DNA of 64,000 bases from Colletotrichum lupini (taxonomy: Eukaryota; Ascomycota; Sordariomycetes; Glomerellales; Glomerellaceae), in NCBI RefSeq assembly GCF_023278565.1, contig NC_064680.1, forward strand, positions 1,364,001 through 1,428,000. The letters are read 5' to 3'. A program made the translations under genes and the position numbers. Positions 1-11,100 of this stretch are shown here, one piece after another; positions within the stretch are counted from its first letter, which is position 1, and the number at the start of each line of letters is the position of its first letter. A model generated the notes under the pieces. That model made no database searches and was not told where the DNA came from. It worked only from the letters and a program-made list of their open reading frames with translations.

Positions 1-117
1 ACGTAAAGGTAATTATTAATAATTAATTAATATAAAAATCGTAATAAGTAGCTTATTAATAAGTACCCGATTTTACGAGCCTATATAGTAGCTTAAGTAC
101 TTTAATAATCGTACTTT

Positions 118-122
118 CTAAG
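118..122. repeat. Target site duplication (ctaag), left copy
   Basis: The bases ctaag lie just before the Gypsy 5'/3' termini and recur at 8189-8193 just after it. The empty site is present once in the Copia copy B at 23176-23180, which proves the duplication arose on Gypsy insertion. Confidence 0.9.
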
Positions 123-312
123 TGTAAGAGATTAGGCTATGAGCACTTAACTAGCGAGGCTATAATATAGGTATAGGTATATTATAAAACTAAAGCTTAT
201 AGAGTCCTTCGTAAGGGCTCTGCTTTTTAAAAAGTTCTTTTATAATAAGATCCGTATACCGGTTACTAAGTTATCGGTATCCTATCGCTAGCCGTATCCC
301 GAATCTATTATA
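123..312 (-). repeat. Gypsy LTR, left copy (190 bp)
   Basis: Begins tgtaagagatta and ends ...gaatctattata. It aligns without gaps to 7999-8188. Differences are almost all C/T or G/A, as expected from RIP acting on both copies. In element orientation this is the 3' LTR. Confidence 0.88.
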
Positions 313-1059
313 ATTGCTCCCCCCTTACGTAACTTTAGTCCCCAAAGTTATTACGTAATATCTTCCTTTAACGCTAACAATAAAGCCATTAACGTCGTTA
401 TTCGTAATAGATTCCGTAAGGCGTTAACAATATCCTTTCTTATTTAAAAATAAGGCATTACTCCTATCTCCTTATCTAACGGATACCTTATTATTATTAT
501 TTAGTAATAGCGCGCCGACTAGTTACTAAGTTAGTAATATATATTCGTAATAAAGTATTCCGACCGTCGTAATATATAAGAGCCCGCCTAACCTCGCGGT
601 TATTATTATTACTAAGTTATTAATTATAGTAAAAGATTTTTCGTTTATTACGAGTCGCGTATTTACTTTTTTTTCCCTCCTTCTATTCGGTAACCGTTTT
701 ACGAATTCTTTTTTATATAACTATACTTTTCTTCTTACGATATTCTAATTCTATATCGTTTCTTAATTATAACTCTCTTACTATACTATCGCTAAGTATC
801 TACCGAAATATTTACTATTTTATATATCTAGGATATACTTAATATAGAGTATAATCCTAAGAAAGGCTTTCGCAGTCTCCGTAGCGGTACTCCTTATATA
901 CGCTACTTAGCTAGTCTATATTACGATATCAACGAGCTTATCTATATCGCCGGCGCTTACGTTACTAAGTGTATTATTTATTAAATTAATAAGAAGAAGT
1001 ATTTTATTATAAGTCGTCGAGTCCTCGCTAATCCGTTACTAAAATATTAGCTAACGATA

Positions 1060-2610
1060 TCTCTTAGGTTCTTAAGGAGCTATATAGCGCCGCCTAGTTT
1101 ACTTAGAATACCCTTATAGAGTTCCGTAATACCGAGGAGTAGGGTAGCCTTAACTCCTATAAGCGCGGCCGCGTTCTTTATACTTTTAGCTATACTATTA
1201 GCGCGTAAAAAAAAGTAGCTACCTATATCGCTAACCCGTCAGTAAGTAATAAAATAAAAAAGGTCTACCTTAAATAAGCTACTCTCTAAGAGCTCGTTAC
1301 TAATCGCGAGTATCTAAACTTATTAATCTCGATTATAATAAGTCGTCAGCAATCGTTCGGCGAATTTTCTTTTTACTAACTTAGATTTCTCTTCTTAGGC
1401 TAGTATCCTTAATACTAATAATAAAACTAAGATTATCTCCCGCCTTAGTCACCTCTAGCCAGCTTATTTTCATAACAATAGCCGTACGACCGCTTTGCAA
1501 AATAACCTCGACGCTCTAGCTTAGTACTATAAGGAGACTCTTAAGGGCGTTATTATTATACATATCTAGGAGTTTCTTACTTTCCCTATTTTTCGTAAAC
1601 GCGTCGCTAAGTTCTCAGTAAATAAAGTGCCTACTTATACCGTTACTATATATAGCGCTACCCCTATTTCCTATAGTCCCGAGACTCGGACTCTTACTAA
1701 GAAGCGTACTCTTATTACTAACTATATTCCTAATAGTAACAACGAGCGGGACGACTTTAGGTTTAAGTTTAATAAGTCCTAGTACGAGGATACCGAATCT
1801 AAGGAGCTCGGTAGCGACTTAGAGAATTCTCTTTTTTAGCGTTATAATAAGCGCTACTACTTTAACGTTAATAACTCGCCGACCCCTACCCACAACGCTC
1901 TCTTTAATATAGACAAGGGTACCCTAGCCCTTAGTTATATTACTTTAGATCTCGATAAAGTTAGTATTACGCTCCTCTTACTCTAAGTAAAGGCTCTATA
2001 ACGGCTCGACGAGGCTATTACTCGTACTAAGGTTAAAGCCGCGGGTCGTAATAAGTAGTTCGACGTTACTAAGTTCCTTACGAATATTAATATTACTAAG
2101 GTCCCTTAGCTCGACTAAGACTACGAGAGCGTCGCCTCGGATAACGTCCCCCGTCCCCGACCTATTACTAACAATAATAGCGTTACGACCCCTACTTTAC
2201 CTCTTACTCCGCCTCCTATTATAGCTCCCGTTATACCTCCTATTATAGCTCCCGTTATACCTCTTATTATAGCTCCCGTTATACTTCTTATTATAGCCTC
2301 TAATAGCGACTAGGCGGCGAACGCTTTACGAACCGCTACTATTAATATATATAATACTTTGCGCGACTTTGACTACCTCCCTTTTACTTATCGTAGTATT
2401 AATAAAGTTAACGGCCTTATTCTAAGTAGTTAGCCGAGTACGTATATAAAGCCTCCCCGCTTCTCGCCTACCGAGCGGACTATTATTACTAACTATTAAG
2501 CTTTAAAGGTATATACTAGAGCCGCTACTACTATTACTAGTATTACGTAAGTTACTCCCCCTACGTAGCTAGATCTTAGCAATCTCTCGGCGACGTATTA
2601 CCGAGGGTTA
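1060..2610 (+). pseudogene. Antisense extra reading frame inside the Gypsy element, RIP-degraded
   Basis: On the strand opposite to gag-pol there is a long stretch that still reads as protein if TAA/TAG codons are taken as RIP products of CAA/CAG. Frame 3 is coherent from about 1060 to 1390 (for example SLNSYKRGRVLYTFSYT) and frame 1 from about 1410 to 2610 (for example RTLTKKRTLITNYIPNSNN). The frame switch coincides with a good 3' splice signal at 1380-1412 (actaac, pyrimidine run, cttag), so an intron is likely. The product would be low in hydrophobic blocks, rich in Asn/Thr/Ser, with an internal Pro-Ile-Ala repeat (2212-2300). I recognise no known domain. It is broken and cannot be expressed as protein. 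It could also be a chance open frame, but stops are far sparser than in neighbouring frames. Confidence 0.4.
2212..2300 (+). repeat. 24-bp tandem repeat, about 3.7 copies
   Basis: Unit cctcctattatagctcccg plus ttata, at 2212-2235, 2236-2259, 2260-2283 and a partial copy to about 2300. Later copies have cctctt or cttctt, consistent with C-to-T mutation. In plus frame 1 it encodes an eight-residue proline/isoleucine repeat within the antisense reading frame of the Gypsy element. Confidence 0.85.
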
Positions 2611-2819
2611 TAATACTATATCTTTTTCTTAAGGATTACGCTAGGCTAAATAAAAAGGGTTCTATAGTATATTATTAATTAACTTATCTTCGGCGACTTT
2701 TTGCCGCGAACTTAACGTTTATTATCCTATTTTATATATACCCTTTTCTTATAGCGTTCGAATTTATTAACTACTTCCGCTACCCCTTTAAGATATTTAA
2801 TAGGCTCCTACGTATTATA

Positions 2820-5800
2820 CTTAGTAAGCTACCTAGCCTATTTAACGAGATATCGTGAGTTTCCTCCCTCGCTTTATATTGTAACGATTTTTTTAACTTC
2901 CTAAACGTCTTACTCGTCCTCTAACTCTGGGAGATTCGCCGTTTAGTCGCCGACCGTTCGGCGATTTCCCTATAGCTCAAGCTAGGAAACTAGGAAAATA
3001 TTATATATTCTCCGATATTACTCTAATAAATACACTCGGTAAGCCTATTTCCTTACCCTTTCGGCTATTACTACTTTAATATATCTCGGCACTAGTTTAT
3101 TATTCTTAAATCGCATGTTCTTTATTAATAAGCCGACGACCTCTCCGCGATTAAACTCCTTTAGGGTATATCTTTTATTATAATAAGCTACTTAGCTCTT
3201 AGAAGCTTATACCCACGCTCGCGTAGCCTAGGCCCTAATCTCTTTAATTTTCTAAACCCTTTCCTAAACCCCCTAGACTATAGCCTTATAATTAGGTACA
3301 TATTTAACGTACCTAGGGTAGTAGCCGTATAGTACTATATACGGGGATACCTTTATAATAGAGTATTAACTATTATTATATATAAACTCGGCCTCCTCTA
3401 GCTACGCTACCTACCTATTTAGCGAGCCCTTAGCATAGATCCTCAAATACTTTTTTAATATTTAATAAGTTCGCTCCGTTTAGCCGTCCGTTTATAAGTA
3501 GTACGCGGTAGATAGTTAGTAATATATCGCCCGTTCCTTAGCGAACTCTTCCTAAAATGCGCTTATAAAGAGCTTATCTCTATCCGTAATAATACTTTTA
3601 GGCGTGCCGAACTTATATTCGACCTCCCAGTATAGGATGCTTATTATTTATACTACGTTAAGTATTTTAATAGTAAGTAGGAACTTCGCAAACTTTATTA
3701 TATAATAAATAATAATTACGATACTATCGTACTCTGCGCCGTTACTACGAGCGCTCGGCAACAGCCCCGTAATAAAGTCTATAGATATTTCTTAGAATAG
3801 GTATAAGGGTAGTAGTAGTAACTATAGCTACCCGTACGGCTTATATTTTAAGGTTATAACTCCTAAACAATACTTATAGTTCTTAACGTATTCTTAGATA
3901 TCTCGTTAGATATCTTTTTAGTAGAACTTTTTTTAAATTAGCTCGAGAGTTTTCGTAGCTCCTATATAACCTACCCTATAGTCGTCGTAGTATCGGCGAA
4001 GGATCTCTATCTAAAGAGACTCTACCTAAGGAATAATAAGTCTTCTTTTAAAAAATAGTATGCCCTATTCGTTAAGTAAATATACTCTTAGCTCGCCGGC
4101 CGTAGCGCGAACTCTTGCTAATTATAATATATAGAACTCGTTTTTAGTTTATAGTCCTCTAACGAGCTCCTTAGTCTCTAGCGAGAGATAAAAAGCGAAT
4201 ACCGTTTCGCCCCTTATAAGCTCCTTTATAACGGGGCGTAGGATATACTATTTTAATATAATAACCCTAGCTCTATCTAACTCCTCTTTATTCTTACCGG
4301 ACCGTTAACGAGCGTTCGCTAATAACTCTTTTACTTTTTTACCTCGAGTTATTACGGTAGTAACTATTACTATTTTATTAGTACGCCCTATAATACGCTA
4401 CTAATATAGGGGAGAGGATTCCCCGTCCTTAGAGCTAGCCGATATCTAGCCGGGATCGCGAAGGGAGGCCTTAACTACTTAAACGTATACCTTAGTAGTA
4501 TTATTTTGTCCTTTTAGGCTAATTATCTTTCGCTAGACGTCGGGCGGTAGTTCGCTAATAAGACATAGCTTCTAGGCTAGCGTAGGGAGGACGTCTTTAT
4601 AAGGCACTTCCCCCTCTATATAGTCTAGCTTTCTAAATAGACCGTCCGCTGGGTTCGTTTTCCTTAGTTAGTGTTCTAAGTTAAAGTTAAATACTAATAG
4701 TTTATATACCTACCTCGCGAGCCTTCCTTAAAGGTCCCGCGCCGGTGCGCTAATTACTCCCTTAAGTACTTAGTAGTCCGTTAGGACTATAAACTTTTAT
4801 AAAAGGCCCTAGAGGTAGTGAGCCTAGTGCTCTAGCCCTTTTATTATAGCGAATAGTTTTTATTAGCCCGTGGCCTATTACTACTCCGTATCCGTAAGCT
4901 TCTATAACTAATAAGCAACGGGTCGCTATTTTCTATTAGCCTATTATAATAAGATTGCCGCGATAGCTTTAACTAAAGCGTCGGTTTCTACCCGTATAAT
5001 ATATTATAGGTTCTAGTATATAAGTACGGTCGCCGAGGTAAAAGCGACCTTTAGCTAATTAAATACCTCGTCTACTTCCTTAGTCTACTAAAAGTCCCTT
5101 ATCTACCCCTTTTTTGTTTTTAGTAATGCTATTATCGGTACAACGATGCCCAAGTATTTAGTAATAAACTTCCGATAGAAGTTATAGAACCCTAGGAATA
5201 CTTAGATATCCCTAATAGACTCTAGCGCCTTCTAATTAGCGATCGTTCGCACTCGCGACGAGTTAATCTCGATTCCTTTTAGTATAATAACATAACCTAA
5301 GAACTCGACCCTCTTTTAATAGAACGAGCACTTTAATAGTTTAATAAAAAGCCCGTATAAACGTAGACGTTAGAGGACTTTCTTAATATCCTCTATATAC
5401 TACTCCTTTATTATTAAATAGATTATTAAATTGTCTATATATATTATATAGTAAGTATCTAATAGGTTAGCGAGCGCTCGGTAAATATATACCTAAAACG
5501 TCGCGGGTGCGTTCGTTAGCCCGAAAGGTATAATAATATATTCGAAGTAACCGTATCGGCTCCGGAACGCTATTTTCTATCGGTCTTCTTTTTTAATTTA
5601 GATATAGTAATAAGTATCCTTAATATTTATTTTTAAAATCTATTTCGCTTTACGAAGCCTATTTAGGAGCTCGCTAATGAGCGGTAGTAAGTATCGATTC
5701 TTTACGGTTACCTTATTTAGCCCGCAGTAGTTTACGTAGAAGCGTAGCGTACCGTCCTTTTTTAATATAAAGAGGATCGGTACCCTAGCCTTATTAACCA

Positions 5801-6530
5801 AAAGTATAATACGACCGTTCGCTAAGTTCTTAGTAATATACGCGCGAAGCTTATTAAGTTATTTCTTATTTAACGGATAAATAGGACTATATAGTAGTTT
5901 AGTACCCGGAACTAGGTTAATAAAGTGTTCTACCCTACTATATAATTACGGTCCCTTTACTAACTACTCGTTAAACGTCTTTATTTCTAATTAAAGTTTT
6001 AGTAATAGACCCCCTCGTAATTTAGTTTCCGTTACCCCCGCGATACTTCTTATAGTAGCGATATATAATATATATACCCTCTCGCAATTCTTAATAATAT
6101 CGCGAGCTATCGCCTCTAGTTCAGTAACCGAGATAGGCTCGTACGACTATATATTCGTCGCTATATTAATACAAATACCCTCCTAGCCTATTAATAGTCG
6201 CAATAGTAAGAGGTCTACTATTCTTTTATCCCTATCGACTGCGGTAAATAGTTACCAAATCTTTTTTAGCTACTTATAGTAGTCGATAAGGAAGAGCGTT
6301 AACTAATAGGCTTTCCCCTAGCCTACGGCTTTACCCTAGAAGTCCCTTAACGAGGGAGCTATAGTAGTAGCCGGGGTTAACCCTAAGTAGGTTACGAGCC
6401 TAGTGCTAATAATATCTATCTCGGAGCATGTATCTATGTTAACTTCTACTAGCCTTTTAGCGATACCTCGCAGAACTATTACCCTACCCTTCGTAATTAT
6501 TTTTATTAGTACCCTCTTAATACTTAGCAT
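2820..6530 (-). pseudogene. Gypsy pol remnant: protease, reverse transcriptase, RNase H, integrase
   Basis: Minus strand, domain by domain. 6336-6530 is an open stretch with a retropepsin-like core (NIDTCSEIDIIS then LVTYLGLTP), where the catalytic Asp-Ser-Gly is altered. About 5400-5600 encodes an unmistakable RT palm: PFGLTNAPATF, then IYIDNLIIY, where the second catalytic Asp of YxDD is now Asn. About 3480-3600 gives the integrase core DRDKLF followed by a TDG-stop-TERT motif, where CAG has become a stop. A C-terminal integrase stretch (GKQAYRVYLPE-like, with stops) reaches about 2850. Family identity is firm; individual limits are approximate. The many TAA/TAG codons sit where CAA/CAG or TGG are expected, so the decay is RIP rather than random. 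Confidence 0.85.
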
Positions 6531-6639
6531 AAGCGTATTAAGTATATTACCTACGCTTACTCGTTTTTTAACGAATCGACCTTTATAACTCTTAGCTCGG
6601 TAGTAACCTATTAAACGGTTACTAACGTTAGCTTTAATC

Positions 6640-7960
6640 GGGGGTACGTCGGCTTATCGTTACCCCTACCTCCCGACTTATTTTTCTAATACTTACTAAA
6701 TATGTAGCCTATTTTATTATACGTAAAGTACTTAATATTACTACTACGACGCTTTTATAATAGCTCGGCGCGAGTACTTTTATTATATAGCTTTTGCGAT
6801 ATTACTCTTAGCGAGTCCCTAGAGCTTAGCCCCTTAGAGCTCTCCCTACTCTTTTTTTTATAAAAAGGGGATATTCGACGCGGTTACTTTAATAACGGAT
6901 ATGGCCTCTTCTTACCGTCCTTTTATAACTAGTCGCCGCCCTTTTACTAATTTAACGACTATAGTCTATTAGCCTCGTGGGCTATATTGCGTACTCTTTC
7001 GATTAAGACCCTATAACGAATTAGATCGTCCTATAGCTAAGATAGTAGTCTAAAAAAGAACTAGTATGCCTCTACTTTCGAATTCTCTATATTTTCTATA
7101 CCTAGGTTATAATAGATCGCTAACTACTCGGCGAGGAACTAGGTAGGGGTCTGGCCCTCCTTTAGCCTCTTCGTCCTTAGCTCTCTACGGTATTCCCGTT
7201 CTTAAGTCTCGGGGTCTACGTACTATCGGTAAATAAACGCTAAAAAGTCGCCCTAGGAGAGGGGATCCTAGAGGCTCTTCTCGTAATTATATTATTACGT
7301 TTATAGTAATGGGGATATCTTAAATAGGGCCCATTCGATATACTATTTTATAGTACTTTTTACGCGAAGCTTATTACTTACTTCTATAGCAATAATCTAG
7401 TCTACTACTTAGGTATTCGTAGACTTTTCTCCGATCGGTTTATAGTTATAGAAAGGAGGCTTTTTGTATTCTCGTCGACCTAGACGCGTCGCTAGCCGCT
7501 CGGTAAGCTATTAAACGAGCTCCTCGTGTCGACGCCGTTTTTAGTTTCGATTTTTAACTATTATTTCTATCGTTTTATAGAAGTAGGTTATTATTAGGCC
7601 TATGGGGTCTATTAAACTAGCTATCCTAGTACTACCCGCGCCTTTATGCGCGCCTTAACCTCGTATGTCTAGCGATCGGTCGCCGATAAACGCCCCGTTT
7701 ATAACGGATAGGGTCTTCGGGGTGTTAACGGGGTAACTAGCCCGTGAGGGTGATCTACCCCGATTATCTTCTTTATCTAGCTCTTCCGTAGACGCTAGTA
7801 TTCGGGTAGGACTTGCCCTATAATAAGCTCGTTCTCTCGGACGAAATAGGGTCGAGTGGTCGACTCTAGATAGCTATAGCTCGTTAGCGCTAACGGCTCT
7901 TTACTAATAGCTAGGCGTCGTTTCGTTAACGTTCCGTTCGTTTCCGTAATCTATTATTAC
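6640..7960 (-). pseudogene. Gypsy gag remnant with zinc-knuckle relic
   Basis: On the minus strand between the 5' LTR and the protease region. At about 6688-6730 the frame reads YFTYNKIGYI followed by SKY, the pattern left when a CCHC knuckle loses its cysteines and histidine to tyrosine by C-to-T change. No other gag feature is recognisable and the borders are approximate. Non-functional. Confidence 0.55.
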
Positions 7961-7998
7961 CTATACTAATTACTCCGTAGAGGTAGAAGCTTTAAAAT

Positions 7999-8188
7999 TA
8001 TAAGAAATTAGGCTATGAGCACTTAACTAGCGAGGCTATAATATAAGTATAAATATATTATAAGACTAAAGCTTATAGAGTCTTTCGTAAGGGCTCTGCT
8101 TTTTAGAAAGTTCTTTTATAATAAGATCTGTGTACTGGTCGCTAAGTCATCGGCGTCCTGTCGCCGGCCGCATCCCGAATCCATTATA
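7999..8188 (-). repeat. Gypsy LTR, right copy (190 bp)
   Basis: Begins tataagaaatta (the TG end mutated to TA) and ends ...gaatccattata. Its outer 60 bases (about 8128-8188) keep TG and CA dinucleotides that are lost in the left LTR, so this end is the least mutated stretch of the element. In element orientation this is the 5' LTR, where transcription would start. Confidence 0.88.
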
Positions 8189-8193
8189 CTAAG
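8189..8193. repeat. Target site duplication (ctaag), right copy
   Basis: Second copy of the 5-bp duplication flanking the Gypsy element; the sequence after it continues the Copia element exactly as in copy B after 23180. Confidence 0.9.
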
Positions 8194-11100
8194 TACTTAC
8201 TAGCTATTTCTTTTAATAAATAGGCTAGGATTTTTTTTATAAGCCCTATAGCCGATTAAATATAGGCCTAGGTAATATTATAGCTCTAAATCTCGTATCC
8301 CTTTTTTTATAATAATACTATTAATATTATTATTAATCGTTAGCTATAGCGCTATATAGTAAGTAATTATATCAATAGCGTTACTTTTTGAACGTTATTA
8401 TACCTCTAAATTACGTATTTAAACTTCTTATACGGCTAGGGTATTCCTTTCTTTTTAATCTTACGAACTATTCGTAATTTAAATATATAGAGGTTTATAT
8501 ATTTTTTTAAGTTATATAGGATAAATCGATAGACCCCTCGATTATAAAGAGTATCTATTTTAATAAGATCTAATCCCTTATACGGCTTTTTAGTAATTAT
8601 AATTACGCCTTTTTTACGTAATTTAACTACTAGCTCAAAATTAGCTTTCTTTTTTACTATATAAAAAGTATTAATTACCTCGTTATTAATAATAAATTAC
8701 TGCGTTAGGGCTTATTATTATAGTTTTTTATAACGTCTCGCTAGTAATATTAGTACCCTTTTAGTAATTTCCTCTTCCTCGTCGTCTATTAATATTATTA
8801 TAATGATTTCGTCGAGGATAATTTCCTATACCTTTATTACGGGTTATATAGTTTCCCCTAGCTCTTTTTTTTTTTATAAGTTAGAAATTACTTCGTTAGG
8901 ATCTATATAGTACGGTCTAATTATTATAATTAATACTTTAAGTAGCTAGTTATAATCTCTCGTAACTATATAAGAGCGCTCATTAACGGAAATTAATTTA
9001 TATAGCCTAGCTTATTATTAAGTAATTTCGCGCTATACTTATATATCCGAATTTAGTAATATATTTAGATTACCCCTTATATTAAGCCTATTGCGCGTAA
9101 TAATTACCTCGTTAACTTACTTTTTTATATTTACCTTGCGCAGTACTTATATTATTTTTTCAATTACTTAGGCTCGTTAGCTTATACTTAGTAATAGTAG
9201 CGAGGCTAAGGTCGTTCTTAAATATACTCTAAATACTAATAACGTTAATATAAATCCGTTAGGCCCTATAGTATCGTTATAGCATTTAAGTACTATTTAA
9301 AGGCATTCGTTATTAGTAAAATCCGGATTTTCCTTTTTAATAATTCTAAACGCCCTTTTTAATTACTAATATACCCTTTTTACCTTTTTAATACTATAGT
9401 ACGCTTTAATAGGTACGATTTTTAGTTATATACCGTAAGCCGTCGTATTATCCCTAAATTCTATTAACTTAAAGCTAGTATTAGCGTCGGTTCTAATACC
9501 GTTTAGCGGTCCCTAGTATATATCAATCTAGCTTTTTTATAGGGCTACCTATACTATTTTTATTTATAAATCCCGGAGGAATTACCCTACTTAAAAGGAT
9601 ATAGCTACGTTAATTATATATAATACTAGCCGACTATTTAAGTAGAAAATATTAATAACGATTTCCTAGTTAAAGTTGAACTTATTACGTAATTTAAACT
9701 TAAATTTACGTAGGCTCTGCGTATTTATTTAATATTAATAGCATACTTTTATTAACTACTCTAGCGCCCCTATTTTAATATTATTATTACTTAATTACTT
9801 TAAGAGGTTATATAGCCTCGTAACTAACGAGTGCCCGAATCTTTAGTATAGTTTTCTAAGCTCACTTTCCGTTAGGTAATTAATCGACTTCGTATTATTA
9901 ATAAGCTTTATAAACATATACCCCTATCGTTATTTAACTATTTTAAAGTACTTATTACTAGAGATTCTATTCCTTATATTATTAAATATAATACTTAGTT
10001 AATCTATATTTTTTAAATATAAAAAGAATAGGGTATTAACGAGCAAAATATAAAAAGTTATCGTTCCGAAATACGTCTCTATTTTTATCATACCTAGGGC
10101 GACGATTTCCTTACTTAGGCCGAAACTAATCTTTATAATACCCGCTATTAATATATTAAATATTATTAATACGATCTTTTATAGTATTTAAAATTACCCT
10201 TTTCCCCTAGTTAATTATTATAATACCTTAGTATTTAAAATAATCATATAAAAATTATTTAAGCCGTACTTTTTATTTATATAAAATACTTATATAAGCT
10301 TAGTATTTAAGGGATCTAAGTAATACAAAAAGGACCCTTTTAGCTTACCCTAGATTTACTTAGTACTATATTCTTTTTTTTTAAATATTAAAAGAAATAG
10401 TATCTTTTTTTTAATTATTAAGAAAATAAGCTTTAGCCTTATTAAATTCGCCCTTTCGGCCGCCTTTATATCCGTTATTTAAAGGACCTTCCCTTACTAT
10501 TTATAAATAAAAGCCTACTTATTAAGAGCTTCTACTACTCTCTATTCGTTTAGCCTCGTATATCCTCTAGAGGCTAACGGGGCGAAAAAAGAGTAGTTAA
10601 TATTATCGATTTTATTATAATTTAATTCGTTAGTATAGGGGGTAAGATCTTCTTTATTTTCTAAATCTTTTATAGGGGGTATATACTTTAGGCCGCTACT
10701 TTAACTACCGTTACTAAGTTCCGTACCCCCGGACTTACTTTTATATATAATAAAGAATTAGTTAAACCGACGAGGGCTAGTTTTACCGTTTACTACCCTC
10801 GACTTTTTATACTATTTATATAATTTAATACGCTCTTTTTTAAAATAGTTACTTAACTAATATTTATCTTTTTTATAAATGTAGTATTACCTTTTTTATT
10901 ACCCTACTTATAAGTTAAATCTCTACTTATTTAACGAATTTAGGCCTCCTTATTAGCGATTGCTATATTTAGCCTCTTTTTTTTTCTTATTATACGTTTA
11001 ATTAACCTAATACTATTAATAAGGGCCGTCGTATACTTAGAAATAAGTTTAGTATAGTATTCTTATTTTAATATTAAAACTAAATCTTAGCCTTAAATAG

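Larger units (their letters stand above)
123..8188 (-). mobile_element. Gypsy-type LTR retrotransposon, RIP-degraded, nested in Copia copy A
   Basis: An 8066-bp element with 190-bp direct LTRs and a 5-bp TSD. On the minus strand the order is gag with a zinc-knuckle remnant (about 6690-6730), retropepsin (6336-6530), reverse transcriptase (about 5150-6000), RNase H and integrase (about 2850-4300). Protease and RT before integrase is the Gypsy (Ty3) order. All frames carry many stops and the RT YxDD box reads YIDN, so no product is possible. An unusual extra plus-strand reading frame sits between the integrase end and the left LTR (about 1060-2610). It was inserted after copy A of the Copia element had landed here, since copy B has the same site uninterrupted. 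Confidence 0.9.

Noticed and set aside
2212..2300. Short repeat array as a CRISPR-like structure
   Set aside because: Units abut without spacers and the setting is a eukaryotic retroelement.
6403..6588. 61-codon plus-strand frame in the Gypsy element
   Set aside because: It is the shadow of the retropepsin remnant on the minus strand at 6336-6530.
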